NCBI RefSeq assembly: GCF_022496765.1
Contig: NZ_VANV01000006.1
Span: forward strand, 62,001 to 126,000
From: Acidaminobacter sp. JC074
Lineage (GTDB): Bacteria > Bacillota > Clostridia > Peptostreptococcales > Acidaminobacteraceae
Direction: 5' to 3'
Length of the DNA stretch: 64,000 nucleotides
Under the pieces are notes generated by a model. The model ran no database searches, had not been told where the DNA came from, and saw nothing but the letters and a program-made list of their open reading frames with translations. The position numbers were made by a program, and so were the translations under genes. Shown here piece after piece: positions 43,548-53,385 of the stretch (positions are counted from its first letter, which is position 1; each line of letters starts with the position of its first letter).

Positions 43548-45284
43548 ATGAAAAAATTTATGAGTTTATTACTTGTTCTTGTATTAGTATTTAGTTTTGT
43601 AGGATGTAATTCTACAGCAACTGAACCTGCAAATACAGGATCTAGTAACACAGGCACAGAAACAAGTACTTCTACAAGTACAGAAACAAACGAGCCGGAA
43701 GAAGTATATGTTGTTAACTTAGGTATTACTGGTTATCCAACAAATACAAACCCATTTACACAAACTCAACAAGTAGACCACAATGCACTTCGTATGTATG
43801 AAACGCTTTTAACTCAAGATGCTCATTCTTTGGAGTATGTTGGTAAATTAGCTGAGTCATGGACAGTATCAGACGATGGTACAGTTTGGGTTATCAAGCT
43901 TAGAGAAGGCGTTACTTGGACAGATGGTGAAACATTTGATGCTGATGATGTTGTTTTCACATATGGCGCTATTTTAGATAATATGGAAGATGAAAATGCA
44001 ACATTTGCAAGAAAAGCAGACGTTAAGATGATTGACAAGATTGAAAAGACTGGTGACTATGAAGTAACCATTACAACTAAGTCATCTGTTGCTAACTTTG
44101 TTGATACACCACTTTCTTCTTTAAGAATTTTACCAGAGCATATCTGGGGTCAGATGTCAGTTCAAGAGATGTTAGACTTTACTAACCCAACACCGGTTGG
44201 TACTGGTCCTTGGAAATTAATTGGTGAGTTTAACCCACAAAACACTGATTTAGAATATGAAAGAAACGACAATTACTGGGGTCAAGTACCACATGTAAAT
44301 GGTTTACTTTACATCTTATTTGAAAACTCAGATACAATGTTCCAAGCTTTCAGAGCTGGTACACTTGACATGTTCAGTCCATCAGGTACACAAGCAACAG
44401 CTTTAGAAACAGAAGCCAATGTTGTGGTTCTTAAGAATATGCAGCCTAAGCTTACTGAGTTAGGTATCAACTCTTGGGACGATCCAGCTTCTAAAGGTAA
44501 TCCACTTCTTTTAAATCCAAATATCAGAAGAGCGGTAGACTTTGCACTTGATAAGCAAGTTTTAGTTGATAACGTACTTAAGGGTGTTGGCTATGCAGGT
44601 TCTACATTAGTACCTAAGTCAGCTGGTAAGTGGCATTTAGATATTCCACATGACTACAACCCAGAAAAAGCGATCGAACTATTAGAAGCTGAAGGTTTTA
44701 CTAAGTTTGAAACAGTTGACATTTCAGGTCGTGAAGTTCAAGTTAGAGTAAATGACAAGGGTGAAAAATTATTATTCAGATTTGCCTTATTAACAAACGG
44801 TTATGCATGGCACTACAGAGATTCAATGCCTTTTATCGTTAAATGGTTAGAAGATGTTGGTGTTGGTCTTACAATCGAACCTATGGATTCTGCTACTTTA
44901 GGTGCTACTATGAAGTTAGATTCAGAAACATTCTCTGATTTCGACATGTACATTTGGGGTTGGACACCTGGTTATGATCCTGGATTTATCTTAACAGTAC
45001 TTCATACAGATCAAATTGGTGGTCGTCAAGAGGTTATGTATTCGAATCCAGAATACGATGCATTGGTTGATTTACAAATTACACAAGTTAAAGATGAAGA
45101 GCGTATGAAGACAGTTTATGAAGCTCAACAAATCATCTACAATGATGCACCATACATCCCACTTTACTATCAAGGATACTATGATGCATACAGAGACGAT
45201 AAATATGAAGGTTTTGTACAGTTTGCTGGTGATGGTACCATCTTTAATGATGCAACTTACCTTAACTTAAAGCCAATTCAATAA
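43548..45284 (+). CDS. Peptide ABC transporter substrate-binding lipoprotein (second system)
   Basis: The 578-residue family 5 solute-binding protein has a lipoprotein signal ending FVGC (lipid Cys20) and a Thr/Ser-rich linker. The N-terminal lobe has LAESWTVSDDGTVWVIKLRE and GETFDADDVVFTY. The C-terminal lobe has FDMYIWGWTPGYDPGFILT and SNPEYDALVD. The domain order is normal and serves as a reference for the permuted protein at 59072. AGGGGG lies before the ATG. There is no terminator between the previous gene and this one, so it probably belongs to the long operon from 38367. A muropeptide substrate is suggested by the genes downstream. Confidence 0.87.
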   Translation: MKKFMSLLLVLVLVFSFVGCNSTATEPANTGSSNTGTETSTSTSTETNEPEEVYVVNLGITGYPTNTNPFTQTQQVDHNALRMYETLLTQDAHSLEYVGKLAESWTVSDDGTVWVIKLREGVTWTDGETFDADDVVFTYGAILDNMEDENATFARKADVKMIDKIEKTGDYEVTITTKSSVANFVDTPLSSLRILPEHIWGQMSVQEMLDFTNPTPVGTGPWKLIGEFNPQNTDLEYERNDNYWGQVPHVNGLLYILFENSDTMFQAFRAGTLDMFSPSGTQATALETEANVVVLKNMQPKLTELGINSWDDPASKGNPLLLNPNIRRAVDFALDKQVLVDNVLKGVGYAGSTLVPKSAGKWHLDIPHDYNPEKAIELLEAEGFTKFETVDISGREVQVRVNDKGEKLLFRFALLTNGYAWHYRDSMPFIVKWLEDVGVGLTIEPMDSATLGATMKLDSETFSDFDMYIWGWTPGYDPGFILTVLHTDQIGGRQEVMYSNPEYDALVDLQITQVKDEERMKTVYEAQQIIYNDAPYIPLYYQGYYDAYRDDKYEGFVQFAGDGTIFNDATYLNLKPIQ

Positions 45285-45308
45285 TAAGAAAGTTAATCTT
45301 TCTAAACT

Positions 45309-45387
45309 GAAAGGATGTTCTACTTCGGTAGACATCCCTTTCTTAGTACTGATTGTGAAAATCAGAAGTGCTAAAGATCACTTTAGC
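45309..45387 (+). other. Two intercistronic hairpins after the binding-protein gene
   Basis: The first (45309-45342) is a long stem with a TTCG tetraloop. The second (45370-45387) pairs CTAAAG with CTTTAG around ATCA. Neither has a clear T run, so message protection or partial termination is more likely than full termination. Confidence 0.6.
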
Positions 45388-45417
45388 GTTTGACTAGAAT
45401 CTATTTGGGGGCGTCAC

Positions 45418-46386
45418 ATGAATTTTAGGTATTTTTCAAAAAAAATATTTCAAAGCTTAATTACCATTTGGATTGTTTTAACGATTTCTTTTATTTTATT
45501 TAGAGTTATGCCTGGTGACCCGACGTCTATGTACGTAAAAAGTGGTATAGACCCAGAGGTTGCAGAACAGATAAAAGAAAACTATGGTTTAAATCTGCCG
45601 CTTTATCAACAGTATTTTGTTTACTTAAAAAATATTGTTGTAGGCGATTTCGGACAATCCTTTTCATTTAGAAAGCCAGTCATGGAAGTTATCGGTACAA
45701 GACTTCCTAACACCATTTTATTAGCCTTATGTGCTCAGACACTTGCGATTGGCTTTGGTATCTTATTCGGAACCATCGCAGCTTCGCATCGTGGTAAAAA
45801 AATTGATGTTGGCTTACTGGGTTTATCACTGTTTATTTACGCAATTCCAGCCTTTTGGTTTGGTATGGTTTTACTGGTTATATTCGGTGTCAATCTCGGC
45901 TGGGTACCATTATTCGGTATGGAAACACCAGGTTTAAGAGGCATCACTATGTGGCAGCACATCTTAGATGTTCTTCACCATTTAATTGTACCGACCATAA
46001 CACTTGGGCTGGCTATATTCGGTTCATACGTTATGATCATGAGATCTTCTTTACTGGATGTGTTTACAGAAGACTATATCAATACAGCAAGGGCTAAAGG
46101 TTTTGATAGAAAGTATATCATTAGAAAACATGCGCTTCCAAACGCTATGCTTCCAATGGTAACTGTTATTGCAACGTCTTTAGGATTTATTGTTTCTGGT
46201 GCTATTCAAACGGAAACAGTATTTACGTGGCCTGGCGTAGGTACTTTATTACTAAAGGCTTTAACAGCTAGAGACTATCCACTGTTACAAGGGTCATTTA
46301 TCATTACAAGTTTTGCAGTTGTTACTGCTAACTTCTTAGCTGATATTGTCTACATGTACATCGATCCAAGAATCAAGTATGAATAG
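45418..46386 (+). CDS. Peptide ABC transporter permease (DppB type)
   Basis: The 322-residue protein has six predicted membrane helices. The conserved FRVMPGDPTSMYV follows helix 1, NYGLNLPLYQQYF is in the external loop, and the EAA loop reads DYINTARAKGFDRKYIIRKH. The C terminus ADIVYMYIDPRIKYE is typical of DppB/OppB. GGGGGCG lies before the ATG. It is followed eight bases later by its partner permease. Confidence 0.9.
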   Translation: MNFRYFSKKIFQSLITIWIVLTISFILFRVMPGDPTSMYVKSGIDPEVAEQIKENYGLNLPLYQQYFVYLKNIVVGDFGQSFSFRKPVMEVIGTRLPNTILLALCAQTLAIGFGILFGTIAASHRGKKIDVGLLGLSLFIYAIPAFWFGMVLLVIFGVNLGWVPLFGMETPGLRGITMWQHILDVLHHLIVPTITLGLAIFGSYVMIMRSSLLDVFTEDYINTARAKGFDRKYIIRKHALPNAMLPMVTVIATSLGFIVSGAIQTETVFTWPGVGTLLLKALTARDYPLLQGSFIITSFAVVTANFLADIVYMYIDPRIKYE

Positions 46387-46394
46387 GAGGTCAC

Positions 46395-47288
46395 ATGGTA
46401 GATAAGAAAAGTTTAAGAAAAGACAAAAGAGAAGTTAGAATTCGTAACTTAAAAAGAGTCACGAAAACCTTCTTTTCCAATAAAATAGGTACACTTGGTT
46501 TTATTATGCTGGTTGTATTTTTTATCATCGCATTTGTAGGACCAAAGGTATTCCCATATTCAGCTATAGATGTAGCCAAAGGCCCCATGTTAGAAGGGCC
46601 TAGTAAAGACTTTTGGTTTGGTACAGACCATCTAGGTAGAGACTTGTTCGGTGCCATTATAAACGGTACCAAAACCTCTTTGATTGTTGGTTTTTCAGCA
46701 GCCTTTATTTCCATATTTTTAGGCACAGCCATTGGTTTAACATCAGGTTTTGTAGGCGGTAGACTAGACCATATTCTTATGAGATTTACAGACGGTATGA
46801 TGGTTTTACCAAAGCTACCATTGATTATGGTGCTTTCAGCACTTTTAGGTACCAACTTAAGAAACATCATTTTAGTCATCGGTTTTACAGGTTGGACAGG
46901 TACAGCGAGACTGGTTAGATCTCAGGCCTTGTCTATAAGAGAAAGACCTTATATTGAAAGAGCAAGATCTATTGGCGCAGGCAATGTTTATATCATGTAT
47001 AAACATGTGCTTCCAAATGTGTTTCCAGTTATATTTGCTAGAACCATACTTGCAACGTCTAGTGGTATACTAGCTGAAGCATCTTTAAGCTTCTTAGGCC
47101 TTGGTGATCCCTTATCAGTATCTTGGGGTCAAGTATTAAATGGGGCATTTGTTAATGGTGCTGTTAGTATAGGCGCGTGGTGGTACTTTGTTCCACCAGG
47201 ACTTGCAATTATTATACTTGTTCTGAGCTTTACATTTGTGGGCTATTCATTTGATGAAATTCTGAATCCAAAGTTAAGAGGTAGATAG
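46395..47288 (+). CDS. Peptide ABC transporter permease (DppC type)
   Basis: The 297-residue protein has a basic cytoplasmic N terminus, a first membrane helix at about 33-50, and the FGTDHLGRDLFGAIINGTKT motif of DppC proteins. Further helices follow, with the EAA loop PYIERARSIGAGNVYIMYKH. The C terminus is YSFDEILNPKLRGR, a normal DppC ending. GGAGG lies upstream of the ATG. It stands one base before the first ATPase gene of this transporter. Confidence 0.9.
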   Translation: MVDKKSLRKDKREVRIRNLKRVTKTFFSNKIGTLGFIMLVVFFIIAFVGPKVFPYSAIDVAKGPMLEGPSKDFWFGTDHLGRDLFGAIINGTKTSLIVGFSAAFISIFLGTAIGLTSGFVGGRLDHILMRFTDGMMVLPKLPLIMVLSALLGTNLRNIILVIGFTGWTGTARLVRSQALSIRERPYIERARSIGAGNVYIMYKHVLPNVFPVIFARTILATSSGILAEASLSFLGLGDPLSVSWGQVLNGAFVNGAVSIGAWWYFVPPGLAIIILVLSFTFVGYSFDEILNPKLRGR

Positions 47289-47289
47289 T

Positions 47290-48267
47290 ATGGAAAGAAA
47301 AAAAGTATTAGAAATAACAGATTTAAATATCTTCTTTGATATCAGCCTTGGAACTGTAAAAGCCGTTGAAAATGTTAGCTTTAACTTATATGAAGGTGAA
47401 TCACTTGGCCTAGTAGGAGAATCTGGTTGTGGTAAAACGACCACTGCCTTATCGACTATGGGCATGTTGCCAGATAACGGTTATTTAGATAATGGCTCTA
47501 TCCTTTATGAAGACAAAGATATCGCAAAAAATTCAGAGACTGATTGGCAGCTTTACAGATGGAACGATATATCTATGGTATTTCAAGGAGCTATGAATGC
47601 CCTTAATCCAGTAAAGAAAATCAGTTTTCAAATAGCCGAGGCTATCTTGCTCCATAATCCAGGTATGAAGGATGATGACGTTAGAGCAAGAATTGTAGAA
47701 CTTTTTAAAGTAGTTGGCTTAGATGAGAAACGCGTAGACGATTACCCGCATGAATTCTCAGGTGGTATGAGACAGCGTGTTATGATTGCTATGGCACTAG
47801 CCTGTGATCCAAAAGTTTTAATTGCAGATGAACCAACCACTGCCCTGGATGTTATGGTCCAAGCTCAGATTATTGATTTAATCAATGAACTGAGAGGTAA
47901 GATGCATATGTCTATGATGATCATCACACATGATTTATCCATCATATCAGAAACATGTGATAGGATTGCTGTTATGTATGCTGGTAACATTGTTGAAATC
48001 GGTTCAGTAAGAAGCGTTATAAAGGAATCGAAACATCCATACACGCAAAAGTTAATTGCGGCATTTCCAAATATATATGGTAAGAAGACTTTGATAGAGT
48101 CTATCCCTGGTTCGCCTCCTAATCTATTGGAACCACCATCTGGTTGCAGATTCCATTTAAGATGTGATAAGGCTATGGATGTGTGTAAAAGAGAAGTACC
48201 AGTCCCAATTGATTTTGGAAATGGTCACTTTGCTGCTTGTCATTTGTTAGGAGGCCATCATGAATAA
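47290..48267 (+). CDS. Peptide ABC transporter ATP-binding protein (DppD type)
   Basis: The 325-residue ATPase has Walker [11 protein letters not shown]-loop [11 protein letters not shown], signature FSGGMRQRV, Walker [12 protein letters not shown] and switch His in ITHDLS. The C terminus has four Cys ([15 protein letters not shown], then AACH), the cluster known to bind iron-sulfur in DppD-type subunits. OppD of the first transporter lacks it. It overlaps the next ATPase gene by eight bases. Confidence 0.9.
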   Translation: MERKKVLEITDLNIFFDISLGTVKAVENVSFNLYEGESLGLVGESGCGKTTTALSTMGMLPDNGYLDNGSILYEDKDIAKNSETDWQLYRWNDISMVFQGAMNALNPVKKISFQIAEAILLHNPGMKDDDVRARIVELFKVVGLDEKRVDDYPHEFSGGMRQRVMIAMALACDPKVLIADEPTTALDVMVQAQIIDLINELRGKMHMSMMIITHDLSIISETCDRIAVMYAGNIVEIGSVRSVIKESKHPYTQKLIAAFPNIYGKKTLIESIPGSPPNLLEPPSGCRFHLRCDKAMDVCKREVPVPIDFGNGHFAACHLLGGHHE

Positions 48268-49267
48268 TGCTTTGTTTGAAGTCAACGATTTAAAAGTTCA
48301 CTTTAAAATACGTCAGAAGTTCTTTAAAGACCTAATCGGTAAAGACCTCAACTATGTAAGAGCTGTAGATGGTGTCGACTTTAAAATCAACAAGGGCGAA
48401 ATCCTATCTTTAGTTGGTGAGTCTGGTTCTGGTAAAACAACAACTGGAAGAGCTCTTTTGAATCTTGTTCACCATGAAGGTCAGATTAAGTTTGATGGTG
48501 AAGACTATCAGGGTGAAGATAAAAAGTGGATGAGATCATTTAGAGAACGTGCTCAAATGATTTTCCAAGATCCTTATCAATCACTCAATCCAAAGTATAT
48601 GATTGTTGATATTGTATCTGAGCCTTTAAGACTTATTGAAAAGAACTTAAAAGAATCTGAAATAAAAGAAAAAACTGTTCAAGCTTTAGAGTTTGCAGGT
48701 TTAAAACCTGGTGAAGATTACTTGTATCGTTATCCTCATGAGTTAAGTGGTGGTCAGCGTCAGCGTGTGGCAATTGCTGCAGTCTTTATTGTATCACCAG
48801 AGTTTATTGTTGCAGATGAACCTGTTTCTATGTTAGATGCATCTATCAGAGCGGATATCGTTCGTTTGATGTACAATATGAAAGAAGAAAAAGGCACCTC
48901 TTATCTTTTTATCACACATGACTTATCTTTAGCTTGGTTGATATCAGATAGGATTGCCATTATGTATCTAGGAAAGGTCGTCGAGATAGGCCCTTCTGAG
49001 ATTATTTCAGGTGATTGTAGACATCCTTATACTCAGGCCCTTGTCAGTGTACTGGCCAATGTGGATGTTGACCATAAAAGAGAAAAAATCGTTTTAAAGG
49101 GTGAGACACCGTCACCGACAAATTTACCAAGCGGCTGTCGATTCCATCCTAGGTGTCCTGTAGCTAAAGAGTTATGTATGACCCAGGAACCAGAACTGAA
49201 AGAAATAGCAGAAAATCATTCTGTTGCCTGTCACTTCCCAGAACGTATTTTAAAGTTTGTAGAGTAG
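48260..49267 (+). CDS. Peptide ABC transporter ATP-binding protein (DppF type)
   Basis: The 335-residue ATPase has Walker [11 protein letters not shown]-loop [11 protein letters not shown], signature LSGGQRQRV, Walker [13 protein letters not shown] and switch His in ITHDLS. The C-terminal Cys motif is [15 protein letters not shown] plus VACHF. It starts inside the end of the DppD-type gene, with TTAGGAGG upstream. Six bases after its stop the peptidoglycan breakdown genes begin, linking the transporter to muropeptides. Confidence 0.9.
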   Translation: MNNALFEVNDLKVHFKIRQKFFKDLIGKDLNYVRAVDGVDFKINKGEILSLVGESGSGKTTTGRALLNLVHHEGQIKFDGEDYQGEDKKWMRSFRERAQMIFQDPYQSLNPKYMIVDIVSEPLRLIEKNLKESEIKEKTVQALEFAGLKPGEDYLYRYPHELSGGQRQRVAIAAVFIVSPEFIVADEPVSMLDASIRADIVRLMYNMKEEKGTSYLFITHDLSLAWLISDRIAIMYLGKVVEIGPSEIISGDCRHPYTQALVSVLANVDVDHKREKIVLKGETPSPTNLPSGCRFHPRCPVAKELCMTQEPELKEIAENHSVACHFPERILKFVE

Positions 49268-49273
49268 GTGACC

Positions 49274-50269
49274 ATGGATAAATTAAATGATTTAAATGAT
49301 CTTATGCAAAAAGGCGTTCTTGAGGGGGTTTATCCAGGTGCGACCTACTGTTTGATAGAAGATGGTAAGCGTCACTTTGGTTATGTTGGCTATAAGGCGC
49401 TTTATCCAGAAAAAGAAGAAAATAAGCTTGATACAGTTTATGATGTGGCATCTTTGTCTAAGGTTGTGGCTACAACTATGGCTATTTTGATTTTATGTGA
49501 AGAAGGTAAACTGTCTTTAGAAGATAAGATAAAAACTTATCTGCCATATATCAAGTATGACCATGTAACCATCAAAGACTTACTGGTTCATTCTTCAGGT
49601 TATCCTGCCTTGACTGAGGGAACAACAGAAATGACGACTCTAGAACCTTTAATGGATGACTTGATGACATGCGACTTGGCGTATGAGACAGGCTCAAAAG
49701 TCGTTTATTCTGATGTGGGCTTCATGTATCTTGGCTTTTTAGTTGAGAAACTGACAGGCTCATTGCCTGACTATCTGAAAACCCGTGTTTTCAAACCATT
49801 AGGCATGGATGATACCAGATACAACCATAAGGAGATCCTTAGGATTGCACCCACAGAAGAGTTTGGCTTTAGAGGCATGATTCGTGGCTTTGTTCATGAT
49901 GAAAAAGCCTTTTTACTAGACGGTGTTGCAGGTCATGCTGGTATTTATTCAACAGCTGAAGACCTTGCGAAATTTGCTGGCATGCTTTTAAATGGCGGAC
50001 AGGAGATTCTTAAAGAAGATACTGTCAATAGACTTATGGTAAAGGAAATGCCTTTTGATGAAGATTACAGATCACTAGGCTGGATTGTAAAAGACATTGA
50101 TGGTGGTGACGTCCTTTATCATACGGGTTATACAGGTACGCATATGATTGTGGATATAAAAAGGCAAAAGGCTTTTATCATGTTATCTAACCGTGTGCAT
50201 CCTAGCAGAGAAAATACAAAAATAATAAAATTTAGAAAACGAATAGAGAAGATCATATATGGAGAATGA
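49274..50269 (+). CDS. Class C beta-lactamase-fold serine hydrolase, AmiE-like candidate
   Basis: The 331-residue protein has SLSK in DVASLSKVVATT (SxxK), the YSD motif in VVYSDVGFMYLG and HTG near the C terminus. It has no signal peptide. In Bacillus subtilis the amiE product, a member of this fold, removes the peptide from MurNAc and is encoded beside nagZ and murQ; the same neighbourhood here suggests an equivalent amidase acting inside the cell. The ATG at 49274 is chosen over a GTG at 49268 because AGGTGA precedes it, although spacing is short. The substrate is inferred. Confidence 0.75.
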   Translation: MDKLNDLNDLMQKGVLEGVYPGATYCLIEDGKRHFGYVGYKALYPEKEENKLDTVYDVASLSKVVATTMAILILCEEGKLSLEDKIKTYLPYIKYDHVTIKDLLVHSSGYPALTEGTTEMTTLEPLMDDLMTCDLAYETGSKVVYSDVGFMYLGFLVEKLTGSLPDYLKTRVFKPLGMDDTRYNHKEILRIAPTEEFGFRGMIRGFVHDEKAFLLDGVAGHAGIYSTAEDLAKFAGMLLNGGQEILKEDTVNRLMVKEMPFDEDYRSLGWIVKDIDGGDVLYHTGYTGTHMIVDIKRQKAFIMLSNRVHPSRENTKIIKFRKRIEKIIYGE

Positions 50270-50271
50270 AT

Positions 50272-51690
50272 ATGAACCTATCTGAATTATCTTTAAGAGA
50301 AAAGATTGGTCAGATGTTCATTGTAGGAGTCATGGATGATAAACATTTGCAGAAAGTACTTTTAGACTATCATGTAGGTGGTATCATCCATTTTTCTCGT
50401 AATGGACAGACTGCAAAAGAGGCCTTTGATTTTTTTTCAAGAGCAAGAGCCCTATCAAAACATCCCTTGATAAGAACCATAGACCAAGAGGGTGGCATTG
50501 TTACAAGAATAAAAGAAGGCATTACCCCTATCAGTGGCAACATGGCCATTGCAGCAACTGGGGATACTAAAAATGCTGAGATAGCTTCTCATATTTTATC
50601 AAAAGAACTGACTGCTATTGGTGCAAATATGAACCTAGCACCCGTTGTAGATGTCAACAACAACGCAAAGAATCCTGTGATAGGTGTCAGATCATTTGGT
50701 GAAAATCCAGATAGGGTAGCAGATTTTTCTAGTGCTGCTCTCAAGGGATATAAAGAAAACAATATGCTAGCCGTTGCCAAGCATTTTCCTGGCCATGGCG
50801 ATACATCTACAGATTCGCACTTTAATCTACCTAGGGTAGACCATGACCTTGAAAGACTTCATCAAGTAGAATTGAAACCATTTAAGAGAATGATTGATGA
50901 AAACATTGACGGTATCATGATCTCTCATGTTATGTTTAAGGCCATAGACGACAAGAGACCGGCAACACTTTCTAAAAGAGTCATCACTGACCTTCTAAGA
51001 GATGAACTGGATTATCAAGGTTTGATTATGACCGATTGTATGGAAATGCATGCAGTTTCTAAGTTTGTTGATCCTAAAATGGCAGCTGTTGAAGCGATTT
51101 TATCTGGTGTAGACATGGTTATGTATTCCAGTGATCTTGATGTTCAAGTAGCCTGCATGGAAGCGGTTTATGAAGCCGTAAAGTCAGGTCTTATTTCAGA
51201 AGAAATAATTGATAAAGCTGTTAAAAGGATTATCAGACACAAATCTTATATGAGTCAGGTAGACATGTCATGGGATGAAGCTAGAAAACTCATTATGACA
51301 GAAGAAGCTATGGGTGCTACTGTAAAAATAGCCCTATCATCTATCACACAAAAAGGCAGACTGCCATTTGATTTATCAGAGTGTCAAAACTACTACATTC
51401 CTGATAGTGATTTGCTTAAAGAAACTTTCGAAGACGCAAAGTCTTATGACATGATAAATAAAGACAAAGCCCTTGTTTTTTATAGAAACAAGGCCGATTT
51501 GGAAAGTTATATAGACAAGCTTGATCCAGGTAAGGTTGTTTTAGTAAATCTAAAATCACCTTATGAAGTTTTCGGTGGCTTTACAACCTTATTTACCTAT
51601 GAGCTTTCGAGATTGTCATTAACAGGATTACAAGCTGTTTTAGAGGGGGATGCTGCGCTTGGCAAGCTGCCAGTAAGTGAGGTTATATGA
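50272..51690 (+). CDS. nagZ: Beta-N-acetylhexosaminidase NagZ (glycoside hydrolase family 3)
   Basis: The enzyme splits GlcNAc from GlcNAc-MurNAc or GlcNAc-anhydroMurNAc. The 472-residue protein has the GH3 barrel with TIDQEGGIVTRI, the NagZ-specific loop AKHFPGHGDTSTDSHFNLP carrying the catalytic Asp/His dyad, and the nucleophile Asp in LIMTDCMEMHAV. About 130 C-terminal residues form a short second domain. It has no signal peptide, unlike the secreted Bacillus enzyme. The ATG at 50272 has GGAG seven bases upstream; an earlier ATG at 50266 is too close to it. It overlaps murQ by four bases. Confidence 0.9.
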   Translation: MNLSELSLREKIGQMFIVGVMDDKHLQKVLLDYHVGGIIHFSRNGQTAKEAFDFFSRARALSKHPLIRTIDQEGGIVTRIKEGITPISGNMAIAATGDTKNAEIASHILSKELTAIGANMNLAPVVDVNNNAKNPVIGVRSFGENPDRVADFSSAALKGYKENNMLAVAKHFPGHGDTSTDSHFNLPRVDHDLERLHQVELKPFKRMIDENIDGIMISHVMFKAIDDKRPATLSKRVITDLLRDELDYQGLIMTDCMEMHAVSKFVDPKMAAVEAILSGVDMVMYSSDLDVQVACMEAVYEAVKSGLISEEIIDKAVKRIIRHKSYMSQVDMSWDEARKLIMTEEAMGATVKIALSSITQKGRLPFDLSECQNYYIPDSDLLKETFEDAKSYDMINKDKALVFYRNKADLESYIDKLDPGKVVLVNLKSPYEVFGGFTTLFTYELSRLSLTGLQAVLEGDAALGKLPVSEVI

Positions 51691-52559
51691 GTACAGAAGG
51701 AAGAAATATAAGAACCATGGACTTAGACCATATGTCTACACTTGAGTTTTTAAAAGTTATGAACGAAGAAGATCAGTTGGTACCTGTAAGAATTTCTGAA
51801 GTCTTAGAGGATATTGAAGAAATGGTATCTAGCCTGGTTGAAACTTTTAAACAGGGTGGCCGCCTTATATACATTGGTGCTGGTACAAGTGGGCGACTGG
51901 GCGTTTTAGATGCAGTAGAATGTGTACCGACCTTTTCTACACCACCTGAAATGGTGCAAGGTTTGATAGCCGGCGGTGAAAGGGCCTTTGTTAGAGCAGT
52001 AGAAGGTGCAGAGGACTCCAAAGAGCTTGCAGAACAGGATTTGGAAGAAATCAACTTATCAGCTTATGACATGGTGATTGGTATAGCAGCTTCAGGCAGA
52101 ACACCTTATGTGATTGGTGGACTGGACTATGCCAATCAAGTAGGGGCGAGAACAGGTGCTATTTCTTGTAATCAAAAGAGTCTTATTTCAAAACACGCAG
52201 ATACTTTTGTTGAAGTGAATTTGGGACCAGAGGTATTAACCGGTTCAACTAGATTAAAGGCTGGATCTGCTCAGAAGATGATATTAAACATGATTTCTAC
52301 AGCATCAATGATTGCTATTGGTAAGACTTATGGCAACCTTATGGTAGATGTGATGGCGACTAATGAAAAATTGGTGGATAGGGCCAAAAGAATCATAGTG
52401 GAAGCTACAGGTGTCTCTTATGAAATCGCTGAGAAATTCTATGAAGCATCTGGTGGAAAACCTAAGGTAGCCATCGTTATGATTATCAGAAATTGTAGTC
52501 TTGAGGAGGCAATAAAGAGACTGGAGAGTGGCTTTGTTTCAAAGGCCATAGAGGATTAG
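51687..52559 (+). CDS. murQ: N-acetylmuramic acid 6-phosphate etherase
   Basis: MurQ removes the lactyl ether from MurNAc-6-phosphate, giving GlcNAc-6-phosphate. The 290-residue protein has the SIS-domain signature YIGAGTSGRLGVLDAVECVP, TFSTPPEMVQGLIAGGERAF, GIAASGRTPYV and TGSTRLKAGSAQKMILNM, all diagnostic. The N terminus TEGRNIRTMDLDHMSTLEFL is complete. It is coupled to nagZ by a four-base overlap and followed by a sugar kinase, giving a continuous pathway. Confidence 0.95.
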   Translation: MSTEGRNIRTMDLDHMSTLEFLKVMNEEDQLVPVRISEVLEDIEEMVSSLVETFKQGGRLIYIGAGTSGRLGVLDAVECVPTFSTPPEMVQGLIAGGERAFVRAVEGAEDSKELAEQDLEEINLSAYDMVIGIAASGRTPYVIGGLDYANQVGARTGAISCNQKSLISKHADTFVEVNLGPEVLTGSTRLKAGSAQKMILNMISTASMIAIGKTYGNLMVDVMATNEKLVDRAKRIIVEATGVSYEIAEKFYEASGGKPKVAIVMIIRNCSLEEAIKRLESGFVSKAIED

Positions 52560-52563
52560 TAAA

Positions 52564-53385
52564 ATGATGATATCTATAGATGCTGGTGGTAGTAAATGTG
52601 TGGGCGCTCTAATAGAAAAGGGCGTGAAGATAAAAACTGCCACAAGTGGTTTTGGTAATATCTTGGTCCATAAAGAAAAGGCCCTGAATAACATCTTAGA
52701 GCTTATAGAGATGCTATATGAGCCTAAGGTAGACAAAATCGTCATCGGTATGGCCGGTGCAAAGACCAGGGATACAAATGAGATCAAAACCCTAATTGAA
52801 TCTAGGTTTGATTTAGAGCTTATTGTTATTACAGATGCTGAACTGGCCTATTATGACCTTTTGCCTCAAGGTGGTTTGCTTGTGATAGCAGGCACAGGAT
52901 CCGTTGTATTATACAAGGGGCCACATGGTTTTATACAAGCCGGTGGTTGGGGGCATTTGTTTGGAGATGAAGGTTCTGGTTACAGCCTGTCTGTAGAGGC
53001 TATAAAGAAGGTCATACTTTGTGATAGTCTTGGCATCTCAACAATACTTAAGGATATCATTTTAGATCATTATAAGCTTTCTGACTTAGAGGAAGTTAAG
53101 TTTTTATATAAAGAACCTAAAGCCAGGATAGCTGAACTGGCCTCGGTACTAGCTGCTTATGATTTTCATACGATTGATGATCTATTTATTGAAGAAAGTA
53201 AGAAACTGGGTCAAACTGTTTTAAATATGATAAAAAAATATGATTTGAAAGTAAATAAAATAGGTTTAACAGGTGGTATGATCAAACACCCACTTTATTT
53301 AGAAGCTTTAAAAGCATCTATTGGGCACTATGATTATGTCATAAATACAGAAGATCATACTTTAGGAGGATCTTATTTTGAGTAA
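52564..53385 (+). CDS. murK: BadF/NagK-type kinase, probable MurNAc/GlcNAc kinase (MurK-like)
   Basis: The protein is predicted to phosphorylate free MurNAc and GlcNAc. The 273-residue protein has the ASKHA-fold phosphate-1 motif SIDAGGSKCVGALIE, phosphate-2 LVIAGTGSVVL, GGWGHLFGDEGSGY and the adenosine motif IGLTGGMIKHPLY. A MurK of this family in Clostridium acetobutylicum acts on both sugars, and the murQ neighbour here supports that reading. It overlaps anmK by eight bases. GlcNAc-only activity cannot be excluded. Confidence 0.82.
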   Translation: MMISIDAGGSKCVGALIEKGVKIKTATSGFGNILVHKEKALNNILELIEMLYEPKVDKIVIGMAGAKTRDTNEIKTLIESRFDLELIVITDAELAYYDLLPQGGLLVIAGTGSVVLYKGPHGFIQAGGWGHLFGDEGSGYSLSVEAIKKVILCDSLGISTILKDIILDHYKLSDLEEVKFLYKEPKARIAELASVLAAYDFHTIDDLFIEESKKLGQTVLNMIKKYDLKVNKIGLTGGMIKHPLYLEALKASIGHYDYVINTEDHTLGGSYFE

